DNA of 64,000 nucleotides from Azolla caroliniana (Eukaryota > Polypodiophyta), in contig JBHGNT010000005.1 in assembly GCA_043228905.1 (NCBI GenBank), positions 1,736,001-1,800,000 of the forward strand, given 5' to 3'. The notes under the pieces are model-generated. The model saw only the letters and a list, made by a program, of their open reading frames with translations. It was not told the origin of the DNA and did not search any database. How positions within the stretch are numbered: the first letter of the stretch is position 1; the number at the start of each line of letters is the position of its first letter. Positions 36,466-45,839 of the stretch are shown one piece after another. The position numbers and the translations under genes are program-made.

Positions 36466-37798
36466 GAATGGATCACGAAGATGAATGGATCACGGAGATG
36501 ACCCATTTTCTCACTACCGGTTTACCTCTCGAGCACATGCCCCTTGACATGAGAAAACGCCTAGCAGTGCGTAGCCGGAATTTTTGCCTCGTCTCGGACA
36601 TTCTCTACCACAAAGGCTCGGACGACATATGGCGCCGAGCGATTCGGCAATTCGAGAAGAACGCCATTCTTCAGGAGGCCCACCAGGGAGTAGCTGGGGG
36701 GCACTACGCCAGGGATTCCACGGCAAGGAAAGTTTGGCAAAGCGGATTGTGGTGGCCGACAACAAAGAGAGACGTTGACGAGTTTTGCCGTCAGTGCGAT
36801 TTGTGCCAACGACTGGGGCAACCAATGGAACAGTCACGCATGCCACACCAGTTGATTCTTCCGTTGGACCCATTTCAAAACTGGGGTTTGGATTTTGTAG
36901 GCCCTTTCAAACCACCCGCGGCCCGTACAAGGAATAGGTATATTATCGTTGCCACGGATTACTGCACCAAATGGGTCGAGGCTAAGGCACTCCGAGACAA
37001 CACGGCGGCATCCACGGCTAAATTCGTGTACGAGCACCTCTGGTGCCGTTACGGATGCCCAATCGAGCTTGTTAGTGACCAAGTGGGTACTCCATCAATC
37101 ATATAATACGTGAGCTTACACACCACTACGCGGTGGTGCACAAGAAAAGCACACCATACTACCCGCAGGCGAACGACTTGGCGGAATCGACCAATAAAAT
37201 CCTCCAAACCATACTGAAGAAGATCATCAATGAAAACAAGACCGATTGGGATGACAAACTCCAGAGCGCGTTGTGGGCGTATCGTACGACTTTCAAAACA
37301 AGCATCCAATCAACCCCCTTTCGAATGGCGTTCGGGTTAGAAGCCGTAATGCCCGTTGAGTTCCACGTCCCGAGCCTCCGAGTTCAAATCAAAGCACGGC
37401 TCCCCGAGGCCCAATCCGAGCAATACCGGCTGGAACAACTCCTCGAACTCGGCGAAGACAGGATAGAGAGTATGGCCCAGCTCGAACAACACCAACGACA
37501 ACGCAAGGCTTTCGTAGATCGACATCGAAACGGGTTGGAAAAGGAGCTCACCATCGGCAAACCGGTTCTTCTTTTTCAAACACGACTGGGGTCTATGACG
37601 GGAAAATTAAGATTTCGGTGGACCGGTCCATTCTGGATTATCGACGAGTTCAATGGGACGTTCCAGCTCGGAACACTCGCCGGCGACACTGTCAAAAGCT
37701 GGGCCAATGGTTTCCGATTTCGACCATATCGAGGCACTACACCACCCAACCCGTTTCGGGAAACCACCACGGAGGAGGCCACGTGTCCCCCTGAATAA
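36466..37798 (+). pseudogene. Gypsy integrase, two frameshifts
   Basis: A 17-bp tandem duplication (gaagatgaatggatcac twice, about 36459-36494) shifts the frame at the N-terminus. The H2C2 zinc-binding region follows (HQGVAGGH ... CRQCDLC). The catalytic triad is visible: Asp in WGLDFVGPF, Asp in ELVSDQ, and Glu in NDLAESTNKIL. Between the second Asp and the Glu the frame changes again near 37085-37110, with a TAA at 37104-37106 in the first frame. The C-terminal part (LFQTRLGSMTGKLRFRWTGPF) is the usual GPY/F-type module. It ends at TAA 37796-37798. Confidence 0.9.
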
Positions 37799-37934
37799 GG
37801 ACTCACCCACCTTCTTGAAATTAATAAAGTAGGTAGGATTAACCATAGTTTAGCCCCGATTAGCTACACCTACACCACCCACCTAGGCACCCACAAATTT
37901 AGGAGCACCCCTCGCCACCACTCATTTAGTACCC

Positions 37935-37941
37935 TATTTAA
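37935..37941 (+). promoter_or_regulatory. TATA-like box before the gypsy third ORF
   Basis: tatttaa lies 64 bp upstream of the ATG at 38005, inside the 206-bp gap after pol. A G-box core (cacgtg) occurs at about 37983-37988. This could drive a separate transcript for the third ORF. Inference from motif and position only. Confidence 0.35.
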
Positions 37942-38004
37942 GCACATGCAAAGCACTAGAAGCACCCCACTCACCTTCAGGACACGTGGTGCTAGTCACT
38001 TATT

Positions 38005-39270
38005 ATGGCACCCACGACTCAGAATCTTCAGGATTCGCTTCGGGCACAAAACCCTAGGAGTAAGTTACTAAAACCGTTTCCAAAACGCAGCACAGACACA
38101 GAAGTTCATTATCGCTCCCAATCTCCATCGCTCTCAAGCTCAGAAGCCCCTTCTCGCTCTCATCGCTCTAAACGCTCTCGCTCTCAAGCCCTCTTTCGCT
38201 CTCATAGCCCCTCTGTTGAACTTCCCCTTCCTGCTGTTCCTCCTCTGTCTCGCCCTCGCCTCATCACTCTTCTTCACTCTTCCCCACAGTCAAACCCCGT
38301 CTCCATCTCCACCATGCCTCTTACCGCTTCAACAGAAACCCGCGCCTGGCTCCAGGAACGAGGAATGGGCGGTTACCTAAAGATCATCGATGCCCCCGCG
38401 CACCTAGATGCCCAAGGAGTGGCTAAACGTATTTGTCTCGACGCCATCACCAACAACGTGCTTCGGGCTGTTTTGGACCTGCAACGGGGAGGGGACCATG
38501 AGGTCGACATACCCCCGGCATCGAAGCTGAAAGAGTACTTCGGTGAGTACTCAGCCTCAAGGAAGGCATATCGCACGTATGGCGGTCCCAACAGATCTTT
38601 CGGGGAGATTGCTTGTATATTGATGGAGTATGTGTTCGTGCATACGAACCCGACGAGCATGCCGCAGAACAAGGCAACCATCATCATCAGCGCGTATGAA
38701 GGAAACAGAGTCGATTGGGGAATCATCACAGGCGAAGGACTCTGCGCCGCCTTAGCCTCATTCCAGTCCGGTAAGAAGATGTTGTCTGTTCTTACCCACT
38801 TTTTGATGGTTCTATACCCACCCTCTTCTCTTCCTTCCCCTCACACACTCACGTCCCCACCCCCACCACGAAGGCAGAGAGAGAAATTCGTTGCCATCAG
38901 CCACGAAGCATGGGAGGAGCCCACATCGCCTTCACCTCCTGCCGCCGACCAAAACCCCGCATCTGCACCACCACCCACCCAACCACAACAAAAAAGGGCA
39001 GTTTCTGAGACCTGCCAAGAATGGGAGGAGAAGATAGCCATGGAGGACAACACGGCAGATGATGTCACCATTCGACAGGCAACGCCGCGCCCCTCGGTAA
39101 CTTCCCCAGGGCCTAGCCCACGCCCCAACACACAGCAGGCAGCACCACCACGACCCCAGAAAAGGAAGCAGGCGGAGGAAACGACACTACCGGCCCCAGA
39201 ACCCCAAACCCAGCCGAGCAAGAGAAGACGACTCAACCGCGAGTCCTCGGCAGAACAGAAAGAGCCATAA
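38005..39270 (+). CDS. Third ORF of gypsy element, N-terminal part (421 aa), unknown function
   Basis: The start ATG is the first in a 421-codon open frame after the pol gap. Residues 1-110 are basic and Ser/Arg/Pro-rich (SRSHRSKRSRSQ), suggesting RNA binding or nuclear targeting. Residues about 113-275 form the only globular-looking segment: WLQERGMGGYLKIID, AKRICLDAITNN, PPASKLKEYFGEY, SFGEIACILMEYVFVHTNP, VDWGIITGEGLCAAL, LTHFLMVLYPP. The last third is Pro-rich and ends with a basic PSKRRRLNRE, a likely nuclear localisation signal. The frame continues as coding after the stop (TAA 39268-39270). It holds the position that env-like or additional ORFs occupy in Athila/Tat elements, but it shows no membrane segment. 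I do not recognise the domain. Confidence 0.7.
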   Translation: MAPTTQNLQDSLRAQNPRSKLLKPFPKRSTDTEVHYRSQSPSLSSSEAPSRSHRSKRSRSQALFRSHSPSVELPLPAVPPLSRPRLITLLHSSPQSNPVSISTMPLTASTETRAWLQERGMGGYLKIIDAPAHLDAQGVAKRICLDAITNNVLRAVLDLQRGGDHEVDIPPASKLKEYFGEYSASRKAYRTYGGPNRSFGEIACILMEYVFVHTNPTSMPQNKATIIISAYEGNRVDWGIITGEGLCAALASFQSGKKMLSVLTHFLMVLYPPSSLPSPHTLTSPPPPRRQREKFVAISHEAWEEPTSPSPPAADQNPASAPPPTQPQQKRAVSETCQEWEEKIAMEDNTADDVTIRQATPRPSVTSPGPSPRPNTQQAAPPRPQKRKQAEETTLPAPEPQTQPSKRRRLNRESSAEQKEP

Positions 39271-41368
39271 CAGGAGAAAGCCTTAGTTGTCAGCCAGAGC
39301 AACCTGGCCATCATCCCTGAGGAGGCATCACTGAACCAAGGAAAGATCGAGCATGGGCAGACAACGCAGATCTCGGAGGATGAAGTCCTCGGGTATAAAG
39401 ACCTCCCCGCGGAGGCTTACAAATTTAGTGCGCTCTTACGCCTCGGTACGACATTCGAGTTGGTCGACTTCCTCGCCAGAGCCCAAGTCGCGGCAACCGC
39501 TCGAATGGCGGAAGAGCACGCCGAAACAAAAATGATTCAACGCGTGCTATTAGGTGAAATTGAGCTCCAGGACGATAGGGCTTTACAAAAAATAGGGAGA
39601 AAGAAGTAGGCAAAACAGGCCGCTCTCCTCATGGAGGTCCCCGAGTTGAACACGGCCCTTATCGAGGCATATAGGGACCTGGATCGCACTACGCGGGCAG
39701 CCAAAGACATGGCCCGAAAGATAAAAATAGCCCAAAAACAGGCTAAGGTGGCTACGGAATTATGGCACGCTGCGAAACAGAAACTGGCAGCCTGGGAGCA
39801 AAACCGGCTGCAACAACATCTCTTGAGCCTTCTGGCCACGACCACCGAGGACCTCCACGCATAACAATGATGGATGAAAGCACCGTCACGGATTCAATCC
39901 TGACGATCCAAGCCAGCACACAAACGGACTCGTTACAAATGGTCGAGGCCTGCACAACAACCGAGGCGGCCACGCCCATGGAGAAGACCAAGATACCACC
40001 CCCTCGTCCACCCAAGGAGGTGGCAACCCAGACAGAACCCCCGCTCCAGGATTACCGAGCGGAGCTTAAAGAAGAACAACGTCGAACCGAGAGACACGAA
40101 CAACGGCATCAGGAGGCGATGGCTCGCCTAAAAGAAGACGCTTCCAAGCAGATGGCCGAGATTAGAGCCCAGGCCGACCAAAGGATACACGAGCAGAACG
40201 AAGCACTGGGCCGGGTACAAGCGCAAGCCGCGGGCAAAGAAGCCGAACTCAAAAGCAAGCTGGAGGAATACGCAGCCACAGTGGCAGAGAAAGAGAAGGA
40301 GGTCCTAGACCTACAGGCCGTGCTCAACAATGCAAAAGACTGGAACCACCGGCAAGAGGAAAGAAATCGCCAACAGGAGGAGAGAATGATCGCGGAGAAT
40401 GCCGAGCTGCAGAGTCAGCGTACGACCCTTAAAGAAATGGCTGACGAGTTTTTCATCAAATGCAAGCTACTTTCGGAGCAAAAAATGAATTATCTGATTC
40501 CTACTTCGCCCTACAAGAAGAGAGAATCGTCGAACGGGAACAAGTCCGGGCCGCGTGTCAAAAAGAATGGGAGAAAGCTACCGAAGAACTCACCAAGCAT
40601 TATGAGCAGTTTATCCAGCTTGTAACCGCGGATGCAAAGAACACTCAAGCCACCTATGAACTACTAGCAAAGAAGCTTCAGGCCGAGGTCAACGACTTAA
40701 AACAGGAATTAGCAGTCGTCCGAGCATAGCTCGACATGGATGAGACACGCATCAGAATACTGATCGAGAAACAGCGCCAGCACCTCACCAAAAAGGTCGA
40801 GGAAACATTAAGTCGCACAAGAGACGAATGGGCAGCCCAAGCTGCCGAATTGCATATTTTACGCGCCGACGTCGAGAACCGACGGAAGGAGGGCCGCGGC
40901 TTTTACAAAATGGACGAAGCCAGCATACAAAACCTGCGTGCAGATTTAACCGAGGATTACCAGTCCTTGGCAAAATCTCACACCGCGGCAATCGAGCAAA
41001 TACTGGAGGACTTCAATGACGGTCAGATGTTGTTTCGCCTGGAAGCAGAAGCCTTCGAACGAGAACGACTCGCAGCCATCCCAACCAGCCCTCCAACGGC
41101 CACAGAGCAGAAGGAAGAACCTTCCAGCGAGGGGATCACGGACACGGCACAGGAGGAACTTGCCCCGGCCAACAGACCTCCCGAGGACGCCCACACGGTA
41201 CCAGATCCAGTCGAAGTAGAGGTTAGCGCCCTCGAACCCACACCCCCACCAGAAGAATCGGCCGCACCTGAGGCGGACGCCCGAGAAGATATGATACCCC
41301 CGGACCAAACTCAACCCCCTGCGCCGACAGTCCAACCAGACCACCCTGCCACCACCCCAGACCTGACA
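39271..41368 (+). pseudogene. Third ORF of gypsy element, coiled-coil part, broken
   Basis: The frame of 38005-39270 continues past its stop with coding-like sequence, past TAG 39607-39609 to 39864. Coding then moves to another frame (39865-about 40485) and to a third (about 40486-41368, with TAG at 40727-40729). The protein is mainly long Glu/Lys/Gln/Ala-rich coiled coil (YRAELKEEQRRTERHEQRHQ, LKSKLEEYAATVAEKEKEV, ACQKEWEKATEEL). Before the coils it has two TQT motifs (ASTQTDS, VATQTEP) and at the end an acidic Pro-rich tail. Joined by position, the whole third ORF covers about 1,100 codons. Coding sense and GC-rich composition stop near 41368. Confidence 0.65.
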
Positions 41369-41887
41369 TGTATGTGGTGTATGCAATTGCGACCACAAAG
41401 TGTGATAAAAGCACGAGGATTGAATGTAAATATTCATGATAGATTGAATGTGTGGCACCGTGGCAGCAGGTGTCCCTGTCCCATGAGCTTGGCAATGCAC
41501 ACATAAATGTTTAATCTAATCCCTCAAGGTCTTGCAAGAGCCCTACCAGAAGTTTTTGGGAAGATTTGTAATCTTTTCATTCCTTCAGAGATATCGTTCT
41601 CTTCCCATGCAACACGCCGATCTTTTTGAGTTATATGAGTGGAGATGTAAAGAGTGGAAATCAATAGATGGGTTAACTAGGGCTAAGAACCTATTGTGTA
41701 AAAGGAAGCCTTGGAGTGTATTCTAGGGTTCAATACCAGGGAGTAATTCTAGGAAACATTTGGGTTTGATTGAGTGGGCAAATCTACTAATTAGGGTCAT
41801 GGGTCGGAGGGTCTCCGGTTTACTACCGCTAGGCCTATATTTGTAAATTTGTAATATTATTAACTAGTAAAGAAATCATGCTTTCCA
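41369..41887. other. AT-rich flank between gypsy element and PPR gene
   Basis: Composition drops sharply from GC-rich to AT-rich near 41370, which marks the right edge of the element. No LTR-like match to the left flank was seen. The rest is probably the PPR promoter. Confidence 0.5.
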
Positions 41888-41894
41888 TATAAAT
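41888..41894 (+). promoter_or_regulatory. TATA box of the 677-aa PPR gene
   Basis: tataaat lies 43 bp before the start codon and is followed by a pyrimidine-rich tctcgctcgctcgctcgc tract. If used, the 5' UTR would be very short. Confidence 0.4.
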
Positions 41895-41936
41895 TTTCTC
41901 TCGCTCGCTCGCTCGCAGTCTGCAGAGGTGGAATGA

Positions 41937-43970
41937 ATGGCCCGCTGTCGCAGAGCACTTCCTTCAACAACTCCATCGCCATCGCCATCGCCATCGCCAT
42001 CGCCATCACGTCTTCGCAACGAAGATGGGATTGCAGATAAAGACGAACTCATCCTTTTACTCAAATCTTGTGCTTCTTCTTCCCCCTCACCCCATTCAGG
42101 TATGCTCCTCCACGCCTACATCCTCGAATCTGCCATTCCTTTGGATGTTTTCCTAGAGAATACCCTCCTCAGTATGTATTCGAAGCATGGATGTTTAGAG
42201 GATGCTTCTATTGTCTTTCGACAGATGCAAGCTAAGAATTCTGTATCATGGACTGTCATGATCACATGCTATACAAAACATGGCCGTCATAAAGATGCTT
42301 TAGATATCTACAAGTTCATGGATTTAGATGTGAAATTAAATGTGGTCACTGTTGTATGTCTTATACATTCTTGCACTTCTCTTGCCGAAGTGGAATGTGC
42401 CAACTTCATACATTCAGATGTATACAGACATGCATTTGAGCATGATGTTGTCATAGGAAGCTCTCTTTTGAATATGTATGCTAAGCATGGTTACTTTGAT
42501 GAAGCAAGAAAGGTTTTCCACGATTTATTGCATAAGAATGTGGTTACTTGGACCTCGATGATTGTTGCATATTCTGACCATGGATTTGTAGATCAAGCTT
42601 TTGAGCTTTTTGAAAAAATGCAAAATGAAGGAGTGAAACCAGATCTAGTCACCTTCCAGAGTGTGTTGAAGGCATGCATTTCTATAGGATCTCTAGATGT
42701 AGGTAAGCATTATCATGTAATTGTTCTTGATGCAGAATTGGTGCATTCTGTTTCACTTGAAAATGCCCTCATTAACATGTATGCCAAATGTGGCAGGTTA
42801 GATATTTCAAGAAAAATCTTTGCGAAGATGAAGAGAAGGGATGTCGCATCATGGTCTATGGTTATTGCTGGATTTGTTGAGTGTGGTCTTACTAAGGTTG
42901 CAGTGGAATACTTCAAGAAAATGCAAATTGAGATGGTGAAACCAAATGATGTTACATATATCAGCATACTCAAAGCATGTGCGAACATGAAATGTTTGAA
43001 GGATGGACAGATGATTCATAATACCGTCTTAGAAGATGAGTTTTGGGGTGATAATTTTGTGGCAAGTGCTCTCATTGATATGTATTGTAGGTGTGATCAG
43101 ATAACAGATGCCTTTCGTGTATTTAATAGTTCAGCTATGAAAGATGTAGTTTTGTGGACAGCAATGATTGGAGGATGTGTCCAACAGGGATGCAATGAAG
43201 AAGCGTTGGAGTTCTTTGATGAAATGCAGATTAATGGTGTGAAACCAAATGAGATCACATTCGTTACCTTGCTCAATGCATGTAGTTCTCTATTTTCTTT
43301 ACAACGAGGTGCTCAAATTCATCAAGAAATATGTAAAAATGGTTTAGATTTAAGTATGGAAATAGGGACATCTCTAATTCTTATGTATTCCAATTATGGA
43401 CAGTTAGAGGAAGCACGACGTGTATTGGAAATGTTGCCTTCTTGGAGTTTAGTTGCATACACAGCTATGGTTGTTGCATATGCTCAACATGGCGATGGTA
43501 AAGAAGCGCTTGAACTTGTACATAAAATGCATGGAAGAGAGATGAAATTGGACCATATTAGCTTCATCGGCATCCTTACTGCTTGTAATAATGCTGGGCT
43601 AGTTAAGGAGGCAGTGGAATTATTTGAGTTAATGCAAGAGTATTATAATCTTTCACCTTCCACTAAGCATTATACATGTATGGTTGATGCCTTTGGTCGT
43701 GCGGGCCAGATAGAACAGGCAGATAACTTGGTCACAAAAATGCCTTTACAGCCAAATGTTATCTCAAGGAGAGCATTGCTTGGTGCTTGCAAAAATCATG
43801 ACAAGATGGACTTATCTGACCATGTAGCAAAACAAGTACTCTATTTTGAACCACAGGAGGCAGAAGACTTTGTTTTATTAGCAAACATTTACAGTGCAAA
43901 TGCTGAAAAGGATGATATAAACTACTACTTAAGAGGGAGTGGAACGACCAATAATCCCGCAGTTATCTAG
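41937..43970 (+). CDS. PLS-type pentatricopeptide repeat protein, 677 aa
   Basis: A single intronless ORF. PPR proteins bind organellar RNA, one nucleotide per repeat, for editing, splicing or stability. The N-terminus (MARCRRALPS) is basic and hydroxylated, compatible with an organelle transit peptide. It carries a (SP)n run at about residues 12-25 encoded by a hexanucleotide repeat. Classical PLS motifs follow from about residue 60: SMYSKHGCLEDA, VSWTVMITCYTKHG, NMYAKHGYFDEARKVF, GVKPDLVTFQSVLKAC, NMYAKCGRLDISRKIF, GVKPNEITFVTLLNAC. The C-terminus has an E1-like motif (HYTCMVDAFGRAGQIEQA, then RRALLGACKNH and DFVLLANIYSAN) and stops soon after, without a DYW cytidine deaminase domain. If it works in editing, it would need a separate DYW partner. 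Confidence 0.92.
   Translation: MARCRRALPSTTPSPSPSPSPSPSRLRNEDGIADKDELILLLKSCASSSPSPHSGMLLHAYILESAIPLDVFLENTLLSMYSKHGCLEDASIVFRQMQAKNSVSWTVMITCYTKHGRHKDALDIYKFMDLDVKLNVVTVVCLIHSCTSLAEVECANFIHSDVYRHAFEHDVVIGSSLLNMYAKHGYFDEARKVFHDLLHKNVVTWTSMIVAYSDHGFVDQAFELFEKMQNEGVKPDLVTFQSVLKACISIGSLDVGKHYHVIVLDAELVHSVSLENALINMYAKCGRLDISRKIFAKMKRRDVASWSMVIAGFVECGLTKVAVEYFKKMQIEMVKPNDVTYISILKACANMKCLKDGQMIHNTVLEDEFWGDNFVASALIDMYCRCDQITDAFRVFNSSAMKDVVLWTAMIGGCVQQGCNEEALEFFDEMQINGVKPNEITFVTLLNACSSLFSLQRGAQIHQEICKNGLDLSMEIGTSLILMYSNYGQLEEARRVLEMLPSWSLVAYTAMVVAYAQHGDGKEALELVHKMHGREMKLDHISFIGILTACNNAGLVKEAVELFELMQEYYNLSPSTKHYTCMVDAFGRAGQIEQADNLVTKMPLQPNVISRRALLGACKNHDKMDLSDHVAKQVLYFEPQEAEDFVLLANIYSANAEKDDINYYLRGSGTTNNPAVI
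41972..42007. repeat. Hexanucleotide (ccatcg)n microsatellite in PPR coding sequence
   Basis: About six ccatcg units encode the Ser-Pro run. Unit length is a multiple of three, so copy-number change would keep the frame. Confidence 0.95.
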
Positions 43971-45839
43971 TGTCACACACATCTTTTGGTCAAATGAAAT
44001 AATAATATTTTGGACCAAAGATGTAATTTGGCATTCAAAAGATAGAGACGTCACAGAGTGAAATTGGGGGTTCCATCCAAAATCCCACATGATAGCAATT
44101 CAACAAAACCATTCGGAATCAAAATATTGCCCAACAATTTGGGGTGTCTGAGAACTACTCTGACGAGAAGATGCAGAAAACTCATACCAACCATATGTTT
44201 CCATAATTTTGTGGCGTACAATTCTTTTATAATCGGCACAAAAATAGATCATAGTCATTTCAAGAAAATTGTCAAAGAGCACAATTGAAAATGATGAATC
44301 TATCCTGAATGCAATGTGTATCATTTTGGATGCCCTTGTGGCCATTAAATTCTCAATTCAGCATGGTTGGTTGGAAGCGAACAAACGACTCATGTATCCT
44401 CTAACCAAAGGGATCTTCTATCTACAATCTGAGGATCACACCAAAAGCTCATTTAGGAAATCCATTATGCTCCATCTAAAAAGTACATCTGCTTTGTAGT
44501 ACACTATTAATTGTGGCGAGAACTTTAGCATGGTGCTTTTAGAGCCTCTAATTCAGATGCACAAATGGTTGCTCAAGTGAAGCATTGTACATATTACATT
44601 TTCTGATCTTGTACTAAACACATTTTTAGCAAGAGAGCGCATGTGATATCAAGGATGAAGCAAACCTTGGGCTAAGAGAATTCTCTCCCTTGGCTTAGCT
44701 ACCTGATACCAGCAAAAAACGGATTGTAACATTGTTATTATATGTAATGATCTCAAAATCTAAACTTATTCTTTAATTGATATCTCTTAGGAGTTATATA
44801 AATTAAAATAATGTTAGGGGAACAATGATCAGTCAAATTTACAGCAGTTAGTTCTTATTCGGTTACAATTAGTGGGTAATTCTCTGTTGATTTTTATCAT
44901 TTAAGATGAAGGGGATTGCAAGGATTTGTCGGGCTTTGAATGATTACATATTCATGATGCTATTTCTAGATTAACAGATCATGAAGAAGAAAACAATTTG
45001 CATTTGTGTTTTGTGTAAGCAACATTGAATGTGCACATCTACTTTCATTCTTGATTGAGTACCTTCATAAGACTGTCTGACGTAAGGTAGATTATCATTC
45101 CTGCTCTATATTTTGTCAAGAAAATAACCTAATCCATCCTTGTTCAGGGGTACACCATCTTCTAGTCATTGGCTAGCTATTGAGGAGAAAACTGATTCCT
45201 CTCATCAAACATTCTGTACATGTGTAACCCTCTCTATGGTAGCTGTGACATTGTGGTTTGCAACCTCACTAACACATATATTGTATGTAGAATATAGTCG
45301 TACACATTAGAACTAAGAATGTCCTGTTTTACATTAAAAATCTAGCAAAACGGTAGCTGATTCATGTTTTATGTCAAAAAATTTATGTAAGAAACACAAT
45401 AGAAGCCAAATAGCATTTTATGACGTACCTTCCATTAATAAACTTGGTAATAAACTACTCCACCTCAAAGAATACACTCATACTTCCATTAATAAACCCT
45501 AATTTGGAAAACTTGGGATAATAGAATACACATTTCCCAAAAGAAGATATCGTAATCATATGGTTACTAACTTACTACAACTCGTGGCCTATTTTACAAA
45601 AGTTTTTATAGTCCAGATAGCTGTGCAACAACTGCCAAGCTATACACACGCATGAAGGCATGACATTTGCCCAAACCACTTGAATACATACATACACTAC
45701 TAAGCTTTTACCTATAGATATCTCTAGAGCCAAACACGTCCATTTTGATATACATTGACATATCTATATCAATCAATCAATCAATCTATATATAAATCTA
45801 CACACATGATGATGAGATTGAGGTAAAAAACCTTATCTT
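43971..45839. other. AT-rich intergenic region
   Basis: Open frames at 44058-44288 (+), 44269-44499 (+) and 44051-44345 (-) overlap one another and show no known domain; they do not continue the PPR E or DYW region. The right end is the 3' flank of the bHLH gene. Confidence 0.5.

Larger units (their letters stand above)
32418..41368 (+). mobile_element. Ty3/gypsy retroelement with a third ORF region, LTRs not recognised
   Basis: About 9 kb of GC-rich DNA in AT-rich surroundings encodes, in order, gag, aspartic protease, RT, RNase H and integrase (gypsy order, integrase last), followed by a further long coding region on the same strand. The RT block (GFIRHV, WLSPIVVVPKKNGKIRVC, KLNAATVTD, GHECYSFLDGFSGYNQ) belongs to the plant Tat/Athila-like group known to carry extra ORFs. 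Multiple stops and at least three frameshifts disable gag-pol. No similar sequences flank the coding part on both sides, so the LTRs are lost, lie outside what I can align by eye, or were deleted. Confidence 0.9.

Noticed and set aside
37799-38004. Gap after pol as the gypsy 3' LTR
   Set aside because: It is too short, lacks TG...CA ends, and long sense coding sequence of the same composition follows it.
44051-44499. Continuation of the PPR gene into an E+/DYW domain downstream
   Set aside because: No HxE or CxxC deaminase motif occurs in any frame after 43970.
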